In this document: positions 8,842 to 17,699 of the stretch, one piece after another
Layout: every line of letters begins with the position of its first letter
How positions within the stretch are numbered: the first letter of the stretch is position 1
Source of the DNA: Rheinheimera pleomorphica
GTDB taxonomy: Bacteria > Pseudomonadota > Gammaproteobacteria > Enterobacterales > Alteromonadaceae
Direction of reading: 5' to 3'
DNA length: 64,000 nucleotides
Assembly: GCF_011634895.1 (NCBI RefSeq)
Contig: NZ_SIRR01000003.1
Span: 496,001-560,000 of the forward strand
Notes under the pieces: generated by a model
Seen by the model: only the letters and a program-made list of their open reading frames with translations
Databases searched by the model: none
What the model was told of the DNA's origin: nothing
Translations under genes and position numbers: made by a program

Positions 8842-9918
8842 TCAATCCTTAGTGTCTGCAATTGGCAGGTATAACGTAAATTCAGTATGGCCGGGCCAGC
8901 TGTCGCAATCGATCCAGCCCCCGTGCTGATGGATCAAAGTTTGCGCAATAGATAAGCCCAGGCCGGTGCCACCGGCTTTGCCACTGACCATCGGATAAAA
9001 CAGGGTGTCCTTTATTTCGCCGGGTATACCCGGGCCATTATCGATTACGCGGATCAGTGCGACCAGTTTGTAGCGCTTGCCATGTAAGGTATGTTGATGT
9101 AAGACCCGGCTTTGCAGGCAAATGCAGGCGTGCTCGGTATGTTCCAGGGCTTGCTGTGCATTGCGAACTATATTAAGCAGGGCTTGCTCGAGCAATTCAG
9201 GATCAAAAGGGAAATCAGGAATACTTGGGTCATAGTCGCGGCTAAATTGCACCTGACCGGGGTTATCCATCAGTGCCAGCTGACGTACCTGCTCAATCAT
9301 CTGGTGCAAGTTGCTGCTGATGCGCTGGGCCGGGCGGTAGGGCCCCAGCAAGCGGTCAACCAGGTTACGTAACCGGTCAGCCTGGGCAATGATCAGCTGG
9401 GTGTATTCGGTTAACTCTTCAGGTAAAGATTCTTCCAGTAACTGAGCTGCACCGCGCAAGCCGCCAAGTGGGTTTTTAATTTCGTGGGCCAGGCCACGGA
9501 TCAGCTCACGGGCTGCCAGATGTTGGTGCTGTTGCAGGCTTTCCAGGCTGATTTTGCGTTGCTGATCAACCTGACGGATTTCCAGTAATAAGTGCTCTGC
9601 CGGATGTTCGCTAAGGGTTACGGCGATATCCAGCAATAAATGACGGCCATCAGCCAATACGGCCTGTACATCGCTGACGCTGAAACCTTGCTTAGCGTTA
9701 AGCGCGCTGTGCAAATGTGCGGCACTAATGTCTATGTGCTGAAAAAGCTCTATAAAGTAGTGCTCAGCCAGGCGTTTTTCGCCCAAGCCTAATACCGCGC
9801 AGCATGCGGTATTAAAATAGCGAATGGCTAAACTGGCATCCAGCAGCATAATAGCTGTCGTCAGCTGTTCAGTAATATGCGCCTGTAGTTGCGCTGTTGT
9901 AATTGAATTTTGTGTCAC
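8842..9918 (-). CDS. glnL: Nitrogen-regulation sensor kinase NtrB
   Basis: A soluble histidine kinase/phosphatase controlled by PII that sets the phosphorylation of NtrC. The 358-residue product has an N-terminal PAS domain (about 10-115), the phospho-acceptor His145 in RGLAHEIKNPLGG, an HATPase domain with NIVRNAQQA, DNGPGIP and GGTGLGLSIA. Length and N-terminus match family members. It is followed by glnG after 4 bases and preceded by the DUF4124 gene; a palindromic NtrC-type site lies 13 bases before its start codon. Confidence 0.96.
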   Translation of the reverse strand: MTQNSITTAQLQAHITEQLTTAIMLLDASLAIRYFNTACCAVLGLGEKRLAEHYFIELFQHIDISAAHLHSALNAKQGFSVSDVQAVLADGRHLLLDIAVTLSEHPAEHLLLEIRQVDQQRKISLESLQQHQHLAARELIRGLAHEIKNPLGGLRGAAQLLEESLPEELTEYTQLIIAQADRLRNLVDRLLGPYRPAQRISSNLHQMIEQVRQLALMDNPGQVQFSRDYDPSIPDFPFDPELLEQALLNIVRNAQQALEHTEHACICLQSRVLHQHTLHGKRYKLVALIRVIDNGPGIPGEIKDTLFYPMVSGKAGGTGLGLSIAQTLIHQHGGWIDCDSWPGHTEFTLYLPIADTKD

Positions 9919-9930
9919 TGTACCGCCCCT

Positions 9931-9946
9931 TGCACCAAATTGGTGC
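9931..9946. promoter_or_regulatory. NtrC-binding site upstream of glnL
   Basis: TGCACCAAATTGGTGC is an almost perfect match to the enteric NtrC operator (TGCAC-N7-GTGCA type), with symmetric halves GCACCAA/TTGGTGC around one base. It lies 12 bases upstream of the glnL start on the minus strand. No convincing sigma-54 motif is beside it. In enterics a comparable site represses the glnL promoter; a similar role here is inference. Confidence 0.7.
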
Positions 9947-9992
9947 GCATTGGGGACAGTGTAATTCAGTTTCGGCTGAATTGCCTACCTAT

Positions 9993-10009
9993 GGCACTAA
10001 TTTGGTGAG
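9993..10009. promoter_or_regulatory. Second, weaker NtrC-like site overlapping the DUF4124 stop
   Basis: GCACTAATTTGGTG resembles the NtrC operator with one good half (TTGGTG) and one imperfect half (GCACTAA). It lies about six helical turns upstream of the stronger site and overlaps the 3' end of the DUF4124 gene, which limits the weight I give it. Confidence 0.45.
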
Positions 10010-10515
10010 ATTACCGAAGCTCTATGTAAATAGAAGGTCGTTACAGGGCTGGTTGCAATTATCTTGCCGTTTTTATCAAACAGTTCCATTTGCAGTTTAT
10101 GTTCGCCACGTTCTATATCACGTAAAATAAACACCGTATTATTTTGTGGTTCAGTCTGGGCTTTGCCATCTACCAGCAAACGTACCATCAAGCCACGTTC
10201 AAACATCGGGCTAATTTTACCAGAGACATAGACCGAACCCGTGTTATCACGTACTGTACCCTGTTCTTCGGGCTGGACTATCTCGACTTTAAATGGCTCT
10301 GCTGCAGGCTTTTTGGCTAGCGGCAGGGTAGGGTCGGTGGCGGCCATAATATTCGCACGACTGGACAGGGTTAGCTCTTCAGCACCAGCCTGCGGACTGT
10401 CAGAAAAAACTAACACCCCATTAGCGTCGCGGGTAACAAATACTTTTTTTGTTTCTTGTGCGTTTATCGTTGGCACAACAAGCAACAATATTAAAATAAA
10501 CAATACGTTATTCAT
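9997..10515 (-). CDS. DUF4124-domain periplasmic protein
   Basis: Function unknown. A signal peptide (MNNVLFILILLLVVPTINA) is followed by a DUF4124-type segment, recognisable as KKVFVTRDANGVLVFSDSPQ, where a short beta-hairpin ends in the usual 'fsDsP' turn. The C-terminal half (about 80-170) looks like an Ig-like beta domain (VRLLVDGKAQ ... GEHKLQMELFDKNGK). DUF4124 proteins often sit between glnA and glnL in gammaproteobacteria, as here. I place the start at the second ATG (10515), which has a GGA seven bases upstream; an ATG at 10527 adds four residues and cannot be excluded. Confidence 0.8.
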   Translation of the reverse strand: MNNVLFILILLLVVPTINAQETKKVFVTRDANGVLVFSDSPQAGAEELTLSSRANIMAATDPTLPLAKKPAAEPFKVEIVQPEEQGTVRDNTGSVYVSGKISPMFERGLMVRLLVDGKAQTEPQNNTVFILRDIERGEHKLQMELFDKNGKIIATSPVTTFYLHRASVISPN

Positions 10516-10594
10516 GCGGTAATCCATTGCTGTTTTCTTATTATTATTGTTACCAAATGCGGTTACTGTAGCCTGCTTTGACCTTTTTTTCTAC

Positions 10595-10622
10595 AAAAAA
10601 AAAGCTCACCGAAGTGAGCTTT
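10595..10622 (-). terminator. Intrinsic terminator of glnA
   Basis: On the minus strand, AAAGCTCAC-TTCG-GTGAGCTTT forms a stem with a stable tetraloop and is followed by a run of nine T. It begins 17 bases after the glnA stop and separates glnA from the DUF4124-glnL-glnG unit. Confidence 0.93.
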
Positions 10623-10638
10623 GTGCATCAGCTTTATT

Positions 10639-12048
10639 TTAAACGCTGTAGTACAGCTCAAATTCTAATGGATGAACAGCCACTGCGACTTTACGCGCTT
10701 CAGCACGCTTAATATCAATGTAGGCATCAATCATCGCATCTGACATAACACCGCCTTTAGTAAAGATAGCGCGGTTTTTGTCCAGCTCATTTAAGGCTTC
10801 TTCCAATGAAGCGGCAACCTGCGGGATATTTGCGGCTTCTTCGGCTGGCAAGTCGTATAAGTCTTTGTCCATCGCATCGCCAGGGTGGATTTTATTCTGG
10901 ATACCATCTAAACCAGCCATTAGCTGAGCAGCGAATGCCAAATAAGGGTTGGCTGCCGGATCCGGGAAACGGCATTCAATACGGCGTGCTTTAGCACTTG
11001 GCACCAGCGGGATACGGATAGAGGCAGAGCGGTTACGCGCAGAGTAAGCCAGCATTACCGGCGCTTCATAATGTGGCACTAAGCGCTTGTACGAGTTAGT
11101 CGACGGGTTGGTAAAGGCGTTCAGCGCTTTAGCATGCTTAATGATGCCGCCGATGTAGTACAGCGCCAGTTCTGACAAGCCTGCGTATTTGTCACCGGCA
11201 AACAGGTTAACGCCGTCTTTGGCCAGTGACTGGTGGCAGTGCATGCCTGAGCCATTATCGCCAACCAGTGGCTTAGGCATAAAGGTAACCGTTTTGCCAT
11301 ACAAGTGCGCGACGTTATGAATAACGTATTTTAACTGCTGAATTTCATCTGCTTTTTTGGTCAGCGTATTAAAACGGGTGGCAATTTCGTTCTGACCGGC
11401 TGTCGCCACCTCATGGTGATGCGCTTCAACAGTCTGACCCATCTCTTCCAGCACCATACACATGGCGCTACGAATATCATGGCCTGAATCTACCGGTGGT
11501 AACGGAAAGTAACCGCCTTTAACACTTGGACGGTGGCCTTTGTTACCATCTTCATAGCTGGTGCCAGAGTTCCAGGCTGCTTCGGTTGAGTTAATTTTAA
11601 AGAATGAACCCGACATATTGGTTTCAAAACGAATGTCGTCAAACATGAAGAACTCTGGCTCCGGGCCAAACAATACCGTATCGGCAATGCCGGTTGATTT
11701 CAGGTAGTCTTCTGCACGCTTGGCAATAGAGCGCGGGTCACGGTCATAACCCTGCATGGTGCTGGGTTCGATCACGTCACAGGTAATGTTCAACGTGGTT
11801 TCTTCAAAGAATGGGTCTAATACCGCAGTAGCAGGATCCGGCATTAAGATCATGTCTGAGTCATTGATACCTTTCCAGCCCGTAATAGACGAGCCGTCAA
11901 ACATTTTACCGTCTTCAAAGAAGTCTTCGGTGATCTGATTAACCGGAATGGTTACATGCTGCTCTTTACCTTTGGTGTCGGTAAAACGTAAATCGACAAA
12001 CTTTACTTCATTTTCTTTAATTAAATTCAGTACAGATGATGCAGACAT
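10639..12048 (-). CDS. glnA: Glutamine synthetase, type I
   Basis: GlnA makes glutamine from glutamate and ammonia with ATP, as a cytosolic dodecamer. The start [17 protein letters not shown] gives 469 residues, exactly the E. coli length; it has TTGGAGGAA just upstream. A longer open frame reaches 12120 but would cross the sigma-54 promoter and is rejected. Family blocks: [40 protein letters not shown] (ATP/metal region), and the adenylylation loop DLYDLPAEE, so control by GlnE is expected. NtrC sites and a sigma-54 promoter lie upstream; a strong terminator follows. Confidence 0.98.
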   Translation of the reverse strand: MSASSVLNLIKENEVKFVDLRFTDTKGKEQHVTIPVNQITEDFFEDGKMFDGSSITGWKGINDSDMILMPDPATAVLDPFFEETTLNITCDVIEPSTMQGYDRDPRSIAKRAEDYLKSTGIADTVLFGPEPEFFMFDDIRFETNMSGSFFKINSTEAAWNSGTSYEDGNKGHRPSVKGGYFPLPPVDSGHDIRSAMCMVLEEMGQTVEAHHHEVATAGQNEIATRFNTLTKKADEIQQLKYVIHNVAHLYGKTVTFMPKPLVGDNGSGMHCHQSLAKDGVNLFAGDKYAGLSELALYYIGGIIKHAKALNAFTNPSTNSYKRLVPHYEAPVMLAYSARNRSASIRIPLVPSAKARRIECRFPDPAANPYLAFAAQLMAGLDGIQNKIHPGDAMDKDLYDLPAEEAANIPQVAASLEEALNELDKNRAIFTKGGVMSDAMIDAYIDIKRAEARKVAVAVHPLEFELYYSV

Positions 12049-12103
12049 GCATTCCTCCAAATTGACCTGTTTTGAACGAGTTTCAAGGTGTTGCGCCAAT
12101 AAA

Positions 12104-12120
12104 TGCCAGTTACATGCCAA
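12104..12120 (-). promoter_or_regulatory. Sigma-54 promoter of glnA
   Basis: Minus strand TTGGCATGTAACTGGCA keeps the invariant GG and GC dinucleotides exactly 10 bases apart and matches the -24/-12 consensus (TTGGCACG-N4-TTGCA) at most positions. It predicts a transcript start near 12093, about 45 bases before the glnA ATG, and lies 64-115 bases downstream of two NtrC sites. Confidence 0.8.
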
Positions 12121-12183
12121 AGATGTAACATTATGAAATTTATCTGTTTATTAAAATTTAACCCTGGCCGAGTTGTCAGGTTA

Positions 12184-12198
12184 GCACCAAAATGGTGC
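12184..12198. promoter_or_regulatory. NtrC enhancer site 1 upstream of glnA
   Basis: GCACCAAAATGGTGC: palindromic halves GCACCA/TGGTGC around three bases, an excellent NtrC operator. It is about 90-105 bases upstream of the inferred glnA transcription start, the classic enhancer distance. Confidence 0.8.
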
Positions 12199-12204
12199 TT
12201 TGTC

Positions 12205-12219
12205 GCCTCACTATGGTGC
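12205..12219. promoter_or_regulatory. NtrC enhancer site 2 upstream of glnA
   Basis: GCCTCACTATGGTGC has one perfect half (ATGGTGC) and one diverged half. Its centre is 21 bases, two helical turns, from site 1, which favours cooperative binding of two NtrC dimers on one DNA face. Confidence 0.6.
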
Positions 12220-12396
12220 AGTCTTGGCAGACCTAAGTGTAGCTGCAGTTTTGCCTGTGGCGAAAAAAAATTGCCGAAACCTCAGATGCGGTTTTTCTTT
12301 CCATGCAAAAACAGAGTAGAATATGCGCCCTTTCGTTTCAGTTAGTTTTGCCTGGTGGTCATTATGGTCATCTAGTGCCACAGAGGATATGTTTAC

Positions 12397-14232
12397 ATGA
12401 GCGTTACTGCGACAAATTTAGAAAAGCTGCGCAACGTTGCCATTATTGCGCACGTTGACCACGGTAAAACCACTTTGGTTGACAAACTGCTGCAGCAGTC
12501 TGGCACCTTCGACGCCCGCGCTAAACTGCAGGAGCGTGTGATGGACTCAAATGCGCAGGAATCTGAGCGCGGTATTACTATCCTGGCAAAAAACACCTCG
12601 GTGCGCTGGAACGGTTACCATATTAATATTCTGGACACGCCAGGCCACGCCGACTTCGGCGGTGAAGTAGAGCGTGTATTGTCAATGGCCGATTCTGTTT
12701 TGCTGCTGGTTGATGCCGTTGATGGTCCAATGCCGCAAACCCGCTTTGTAACGCAAAAGGCGTTTGCGCATGGTTTAAAGCCTATCGTCGTGGTAAACAA
12801 GATTGACCGCCCGGGCGCACGGCCGGATTGGGTCATTGATCAGGTATTTGACCTGTTCGACAACCTGGGTGCGACTGACGAGCAGTTAGATTTTCCTATC
12901 GTGTATGCGTCAGCGTTAAATGGTTGGGCCACGCTGGATTACAATGAGCCAAAAACAGATATCACTGACTTGTTCCAGGCGATAGTCGATCACGTAGCAC
13001 CACCTGCTGTTGAGCTGGACGGTGAGACACAGCTACAGGTATCACAGCTGGATTACTCCAGCTATTTAGGCATTATCGGCATTGGCCGTATTAAACGTGG
13101 TGCGTTAAAGCCAAACCAGCAGGTAACCATTGTTGGAGCTGATGGTAGTAAACGTAATGGCAAAGTTGGCCAGGTGTTCGGTTACTTAGGTCTGGAGCGG
13201 GTAGAGACGACAGAGGCGACAGCCGGCGATATCGTTGCTTTCACCGGCCTTGGTGAGCTGAAAATCTCTGATACCATCTGTGCCACCACTAAAGTAGAAG
13301 CACTGCCTGCATTGCAGGTAGACGAACCTACCGTAACCATGACATTCCAGGTCAATACATCGCCGTTTGCCGGTAAAGAAGGTAAGTTTGTTACCTCGCG
13401 GCAGATTTTAGAGCGCCTGCAGCACGAGCTGAAACACAATGTGGCATTGCGGGTAGAAGAAACGCCGGACGGTGACAAGTTCAAAGTGTCAGGCCGGGGT
13501 GAGTTGCACCTGGGCGTGTTAATTGAAAACATGCGCCGTGAAGGTTTTGAACTGGCGGTATCACGGCCGGAAGTGATCATGAAAACCGTCGACGGTGTGC
13601 GCATGGAACCGATGGAAAACGTCACCATCGACTGTGAAGAGCAGCACCAGGGCTCAATTATGGAGCGTATGGGTGAGCGTAAGGCAGAAATGACCAATAT
13701 GCAGCCAGACGGTAAAGGCCGCATCCGGATGGACTTCCTGATGCCAAGCCGCGGTTTAATTGGCTTCCGTACTGAATTTATGACGATTACCTCAGGTACG
13801 GGCTTGATGTACCACAGCTTTGAACACTACGGTGAGCACAAGGGCGGCACTATCGGCCAGCGCACTAATGGTGTTATGATTTCGAACGCCATGGGTAAAG
13901 CCGCCGGCTATGCAATCTTCTCACTGCAGGAACGTGGCCGGATGTTTATCAGCCATGCTGAAGAGGTATATGAAGGACAGGTAATTGGTATTCACAGCCG
14001 TAGCAATGACTTAACAGTGAACTGTTTAAAAGGTAAGCAGCTGACTAACGTGCGTGCTTCCGGTACTGATGAAGCCATTAACCTGGTGCCGCCAATCCGT
14101 TATACGCTGGAACAGGCACTGGAGTTTATTGATGATGACGAGCTGGTAGAAGTGACGCCTAAGTCTATCCGTATTCGTAAACGCCACCTGACTGAAAACG
14201 ATCGTAAGCGCGCCAGCCGCAGCGCTGATTAA
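12397..14232 (+). CDS. typA: Ribosome-associated GTPase TypA/BipA
   Basis: A translation-factor GTPase of 611 residues (E. coli 607) that binds the ribosome and is needed for growth in the cold and under stress. The G1 loop AHVDHGKT is at 18-25, switch [16 protein letters not shown] near 79, and NKID near 132; EF-Tu domain II, an EF-G-like domain V and the BipA-specific C-terminus follow. The N-terminus [20 protein letters not shown] is typical. It is divergent from glnA, as in E. coli. A terminator stands 18 bases after the stop. Confidence 0.97.
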   Translation: MSVTATNLEKLRNVAIIAHVDHGKTTLVDKLLQQSGTFDARAKLQERVMDSNAQESERGITILAKNTSVRWNGYHINILDTPGHADFGGEVERVLSMADSVLLLVDAVDGPMPQTRFVTQKAFAHGLKPIVVVNKIDRPGARPDWVIDQVFDLFDNLGATDEQLDFPIVYASALNGWATLDYNEPKTDITDLFQAIVDHVAPPAVELDGETQLQVSQLDYSSYLGIIGIGRIKRGALKPNQQVTIVGADGSKRNGKVGQVFGYLGLERVETTEATAGDIVAFTGLGELKISDTICATTKVEALPALQVDEPTVTMTFQVNTSPFAGKEGKFVTSRQILERLQHELKHNVALRVEETPDGDKFKVSGRGELHLGVLIENMRREGFELAVSRPEVIMKTVDGVRMEPMENVTIDCEEQHQGSIMERMGERKAEMTNMQPDGKGRIRMDFLMPSRGLIGFRTEFMTITSGTGLMYHSFEHYGEHKGGTIGQRTNGVMISNAMGKAAGYAIFSLQERGRMFISHAEEVYEGQVIGIHSRSNDLTVNCLKGKQLTNVRASGTDEAINLVPPIRYTLEQALEFIDDDELVEVTPKSIRIRKRHLTENDRKRASRSAD

Positions 14233-14249
14233 TTCAGTCTTGAAATACG

Positions 14250-14276
14250 AAGGCCAGCAAATTGCTGGCCTTTTTG
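14250..14276 (+). terminator. Intrinsic terminator of typA
   Basis: AAGGCCAGCAA / TTGCTGGCCTT, an 11-bp stem closing on a very small loop, followed by TTTTTG. It starts 18 bases after the typA stop. Confidence 0.9.
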
Positions 14277-14294
14277 TTTGCACAAAAAACTACA

Positions 14295-15278
14295 TTAATA
14301 ACTATTTAATCTGCTTAGCAGCGTAGTATAGTCACTGCCTTTAATCCGGCTTCTATGCTCATCTTGCCATGAGTTATACAGTGCCATCGCCTGATTGGCC
14401 GCAAAGTACTCTCCATACAGGGCAAAATCAAAACGCCGACTCCGATTTGATAAGGTATCTGTTACGGTGTAAGCACAGTCTCTCCGGAAGGAGGGGGTCA
14501 CCTCAAAGTTATAGTCTGCTTCCCAATCAGATGGCAGCTGTTCTTTTTTGTTCGTTTTATCAGAATATATAATAATGCCGCTACAGTCTCCGGTAGGTCC
14601 TGTAAGCCTGACTGACTGACTAATTTTGACATCGGCAGCAGCACCAAGTTGTGACAGCTTGGTTGCAAGACCGCGGGCGACAGTGCGGGCGTAAGCTTCA
14701 GAGAAGCGATTTTTTAATACATTCTCCGTCATCACTGACATGGTTAATGCTGCGACTAAACCATAACTATGGGTTAAATAGAAACTGGTAGGGTTATAAT
14801 CAGTGTCAAATGCATGGTGCAACCGCAAGCTGTTTACATCATTTGTTAGCAATGTCAGCAACAGGAAGTCTTCCACGTTGTTGTTCAACACTTCATGATA
14901 GTCAGTCAGGTTGGCGGATGTGGTATTAAAGCTTGCTCTGAATTGCGCCACATCAGAACGCAGGATCGCATCGCGTACAATGGACTCAATTTGGGCAAGA
15001 GAGTCTTCGTGAAGTAACACAATGCTTGGGCCAGCAGAGCCGCCAGAGCCAAACAAAGCGTTTTTAATAAAGGATTTTGCTTTAGAAATTAACGCGCTTT
15101 TAGCTTCTGCAAGGATAAATGCGCCTATGGCTTGAACTACGGCAGGCTGTACTTGCTGAGTTTCTGCCTGAATAGTACCATCATTTGCCACAGCCGCAGG
15201 CAGCTGCGAGTTAGCAGATACTGCGAAAGTAGAACACAACAGCGCACTGGTAATAAGCGTTTTTTTAAAATTAAACAT
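14295..15278 (-). CDS. Secreted protein of unknown function
   Basis: I do not recognise a family. The 327-residue product starts with a clear signal peptide (MFNFKKTLITSALLCSTFAVSA, positive-hydrophobic-small). Residues 45-75 form an alanine-rich amphipathic helix; the middle third is helical and ends in a hydrophobic stretch near 165-185 (LTHSYGLVAALTMSVMT); the last third looks beta-rich and holds the only two mature cysteines (232 and 268), which could form a disulfide. GGA lies 8 bases before the ATG. It sits convergent to typA and divergent from yihY, inside a block that is conserved without it in E. coli, and looks somewhat more AT-rich. No partner gene is next to it. Confidence 0.75.
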   Translation of the reverse strand: MFNFKKTLITSALLCSTFAVSANSQLPAAVANDGTIQAETQQVQPAVVQAIGAFILAEAKSALISKAKSFIKNALFGSGGSAGPSIVLLHEDSLAQIESIVRDAILRSDVAQFRASFNTTSANLTDYHEVLNNNVEDFLLLTLLTNDVNSLRLHHAFDTDYNPTSFYLTHSYGLVAALTMSVMTENVLKNRFSEAYARTVARGLATKLSQLGAAADVKISQSVRLTGPTGDCSGIIIYSDKTNKKEQLPSDWEADYNFEVTPSFRRDCAYTVTDTLSNRSRRFDFALYGEYFAANQAMALYNSWQDEHRSRIKGSDYTTLLSRLNSY

Positions 15279-15428
15279 AAAGTTTTCCGATCCTTTTTGT
15301 AATTTATGTTGTTTTTAGGGCAGATTGAAGCAATCGGCCGCGGCAAAAATCTACATTAAAAAAGAATGTTTTATTTTACATATAATGAACAAAAAATTGA
15401 TAAATGAGTGACTTTTGAGGCGTGGAAT

Positions 15429-16307
15429 ATGGCTAATCGCTGGAGTGAAAGGCTTAGTAGTACAAAAACTATTATTGTATTACTGGTAAACAGGTTGCGA
15501 GATGACCAAATTAACGTGGTTGCAGGTTATCTAGCTTATATCTCTCTATTGTCGCTGGTGCCGCTGATCGCGGTGATGTTTACCATGCTAAAAGCCTTCC
15601 CAATGTTTGCCCAATTCCGTCAGGCAATAGAAAGCTTTGTTTATGCTAATGTTATTCCGTCCCGCGGTGAGGAAATTCAGTCTTATATCAGTCAGTTTAT
15701 CGGCAACACCGGCGGTATGACGGCTGTCGGTGTGCTGGCTCTGGTGCTGGTTGCTTTGTTACTTATTCATAATATTGATAAAACCCTGAATAAGATATGG
15801 CGCGTTAACACCAGACCCAGACCCATTATTTCGTTTTCTATTTATTGGATGATCCTAACCCTGGGGCCTATCTTGTTTGGTTCATCAATAGCATTGACGT
15901 CCTATCTGGTTGGTTTAACGCGCTTCGCCGATGACTATACCCCCGGCTTTTCTACGTTGGTACTAAGCCTGGTGCCTTATCTGATGTCACTGTTGGCATT
16001 CTTTATTCTGTATCTGGTCGTGCCAAACATTAAAGTGCGCTCGCGTCATGCGTTGTGGGGGGCTTTGCTGGCCACCGTGTTGTTTGAGCTGTGCAAGCGC
16101 GGTTTTACCCTTTATGTCACGCATTTTCCGGCTTACGATACAATCTATGGCGCTATGGCTTTGGTCCCTATTTTGTTTGTCTGGGTGTATTTATGCTGGA
16201 TGGTTGTATTACTTGGGGCTGAACTTACTGCGTTATTGCAACAAATAGCCGCCGACACCGAACGGCCGGCGGCGAATGATCCGGATCAAAATCAGGCCGA
16301 TAATTAA
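15429..16307 (+). CDS. yihY: YihY/BrkB-family inner-membrane protein
   Basis: A polytopic membrane protein of unknown function (formerly taken for RNase BN). From ATG 15429 it has 292 residues (E. coli YihY 290). The signature start of the domain, DDQINVVAGYLAYISLLSLVP, is followed by about six membrane helices and ends in a polar tail. GTG at 15408 would add seven residues, but GAGG stands 8 bases before 15429. It heads a probable operon with dtd (13-base gap) and the YiiD-like gene, the same order as in E. coli. Confidence 0.88.
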   Translation: MANRWSERLSSTKTIIVLLVNRLRDDQINVVAGYLAYISLLSLVPLIAVMFTMLKAFPMFAQFRQAIESFVYANVIPSRGEEIQSYISQFIGNTGGMTAVGVLALVLVALLLIHNIDKTLNKIWRVNTRPRPIISFSIYWMILTLGPILFGSSIALTSYLVGLTRFADDYTPGFSTLVLSLVPYLMSLLAFFILYLVVPNIKVRSRHALWGALLATVLFELCKRGFTLYVTHFPAYDTIYGAMALVPILFVWVYLCWMVVLLGAELTALLQQIAADTERPAANDPDQNQADN

Positions 16308-16320
16308 GGGTAGGAGTAAA

Positions 16321-16758
16321 ATGAAAGCGCTGATACAACGCGTTAGCAGTGCCTCTGTCAGTGTGCAGCAGCTGGTTGTTGGCCAGATAACGCAGGGCCT
16401 GGTGGTACTGCTTGGTGTAGAAGCAACCGACAATCTGGCTGACAGCACTAAGCTGGCGCATAAAGTGGCCCATTACCGGGTGTTTGCTGACGACCAGGGC
16501 AAGATGAATTTAAATGTGCAGCAAGCCGGCGGCAGCTTACTGGTGATATCACAGTTTACCCTGGCAGCAGATACGCAGTCTGGCCTTAGACCTAGTTTTA
16601 CCCCAGCCGCCAGGCCTGAACACGCGTTGGCATGTTATAACGCCTTTGTTAGCGAATGTCAGGCGCTCGGTTTAGCGGTTGCGACCGGACGGTTTGCAGC
16701 CAAAATGCAGGTAAGCCTGACAAATGATGGCCCTGTGACTTTCTTGCTACAAAGCTAA
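16321..16758 (+). CDS. dtd: D-aminoacyl-tRNA deacylase
   Basis: Dtd removes D-amino acids (and glycine from tRNA-Ala) from mischarged tRNA. The start at 16321 (MKALIQRVSSASVSV) has GGTAGGAG just upstream and gives 145 residues, the exact E. coli length; the upstream in-frame ATG is not needed. The two active-site blocks are present: SQFTLAADTQSGLRPSF and, near the C-terminus, the cross-subunit NDGPVTF (Gly-Pro motif). It lies between yihY and the YiiD-like gene. Confidence 0.96.
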   Translation: MKALIQRVSSASVSVQQLVVGQITQGLVVLLGVEATDNLADSTKLAHKVAHYRVFADDQGKMNLNVQQAGGSLLVISQFTLAADTQSGLRPSFTPAARPEHALACYNAFVSECQALGLAVATGRFAAKMQVSLTNDGPVTFLLQS

Positions 16759-16774
16759 ACGCGACGAGGTAATA

Positions 16775-17686
16775 ATGCGGCATTGGCAATTACGTTCTCC
16801 CGAAACTGCCGAGGAATGGCAGGCTTATTATCATTTGCGCTGGCAGGTTTTGCGTGCCCCCTGGCAGCAGCCGCCGGGCTCTGAGCAAGATGAACTGGAG
16901 AGCCAGGCTTATCATTTGATGTTGCTGACAGAGCAAGGCGATGTCGCGGCGGTGGGGCGCTTACACCGGCTGGGGCCGGCAGCAGCTCAGGTTCGATATA
17001 TGGCTGTGGCACCACAGCATCAGGGTAAAGGTGCCGGCGCTAGATTGCTGGCGGCGCTGGAGTTACAAGCCGTGCAGTGGGGCTGCGAGGTGATCCGCTT
17101 AAATGCCCGTGATACGGCACGGCCATTTTATTTGCGTAATGGCTATCAGCAAGCGGCTACTGCGCCCGCGTTGTATGGTATTGCACATTTTCTAATGCAG
17201 AAGCCACTGCGTATTGCCGGAACTGGCGCGCAATACCAGCAGTGGTGTGAACAATTAAGCCAAACCTGGCAGCAAACCATACCGCTGAGTCAGTATATGC
17301 AGCTTAGCCTGGCGCGGTTTGATGGCAACGAGCTGCGCTGCGCGGCGCCATTGGCGCCGAATGTCAATTTGCACCAGACCATGTTTGCCGGCAGCATTTA
17401 TGCGCTGGCAACGTTGACAGGTTGGGGCATGTTGTATCTGCAGTTGCAGGCGTTGGGGTTACAAGGCGATCAGGTACTGGCTGACGCCAATATCAGTTAT
17501 AGACGTCCGGTGGCGGCGCAACCCGAAGCGCGCTGTGCACTGCAGCAGTGTAACGGGGACTTAGCGCCGCTGGCTGATGGCCGTAAAGTACAGCAGCAGA
17601 TCCGTGTCGGCATATACTCAGCGGGTGAGTTGGCGGCAGAGTTTCACGGCCGCTATGCCGTTTTGCCGCATAAAACCACAACCTGA
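16775..17686 (+). CDS. yiiD: YiiD-like protein: GNAT domain fused to hotdog thioesterase-like domain
   Basis: Two domains in 303 residues. Residues 1-145 are a GNAT fold with the acetyl-CoA loop region VAPQHQGKGAGARLL; residues about 150-303 match the YiiD C-terminal hotdog family, marked by APLAPNVNLHQTMFAGSIYA. E. coli YiiD (also called FabY/MadA) has been linked to malonyl-ACP decarboxylation at the start of fatty acid synthesis; whether that holds here is inference. Conserved order yihY-dtd-yiiD supports orthology. It starts 16 bases after dtd and is followed by the epimerase after 13 bases. Confidence 0.85.
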   Translation: MRHWQLRSPETAEEWQAYYHLRWQVLRAPWQQPPGSEQDELESQAYHLMLLTEQGDVAAVGRLHRLGPAAAQVRYMAVAPQHQGKGAGARLLAALELQAVQWGCEVIRLNARDTARPFYLRNGYQQAATAPALYGIAHFLMQKPLRIAGTGAQYQQWCEQLSQTWQQTIPLSQYMQLSLARFDGNELRCAAPLAPNVNLHQTMFAGSIYALATLTGWGMLYLQLQALGLQGDQVLADANISYRRPVAAQPEARCALQQCNGDLAPLADGRKVQQQIRVGIYSAGELAAEFHGRYAVLPHKTTT

Positions 17687-17699
17687 TGACGGAGATACA

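Noticed and set aside
12049-12120. N-terminal extension of glnA to 493 residues
   Set aside because: It contains the sigma-54 promoter, lies upstream of a strong ribosome-binding site, and is absent from family members; the 469-residue form matches E. coli exactly.
13182-13724. 180-residue antisense open frame inside typA
   Set aside because: Serine/arginine-rich shadow of a highly conserved gene with no ribosome-binding site.
15429-16307. Annotation of yihY as RNase BN
   Set aside because: The old rbn assignment was corrected; the protein is a membrane protein of the BrkB family without nuclease motifs.
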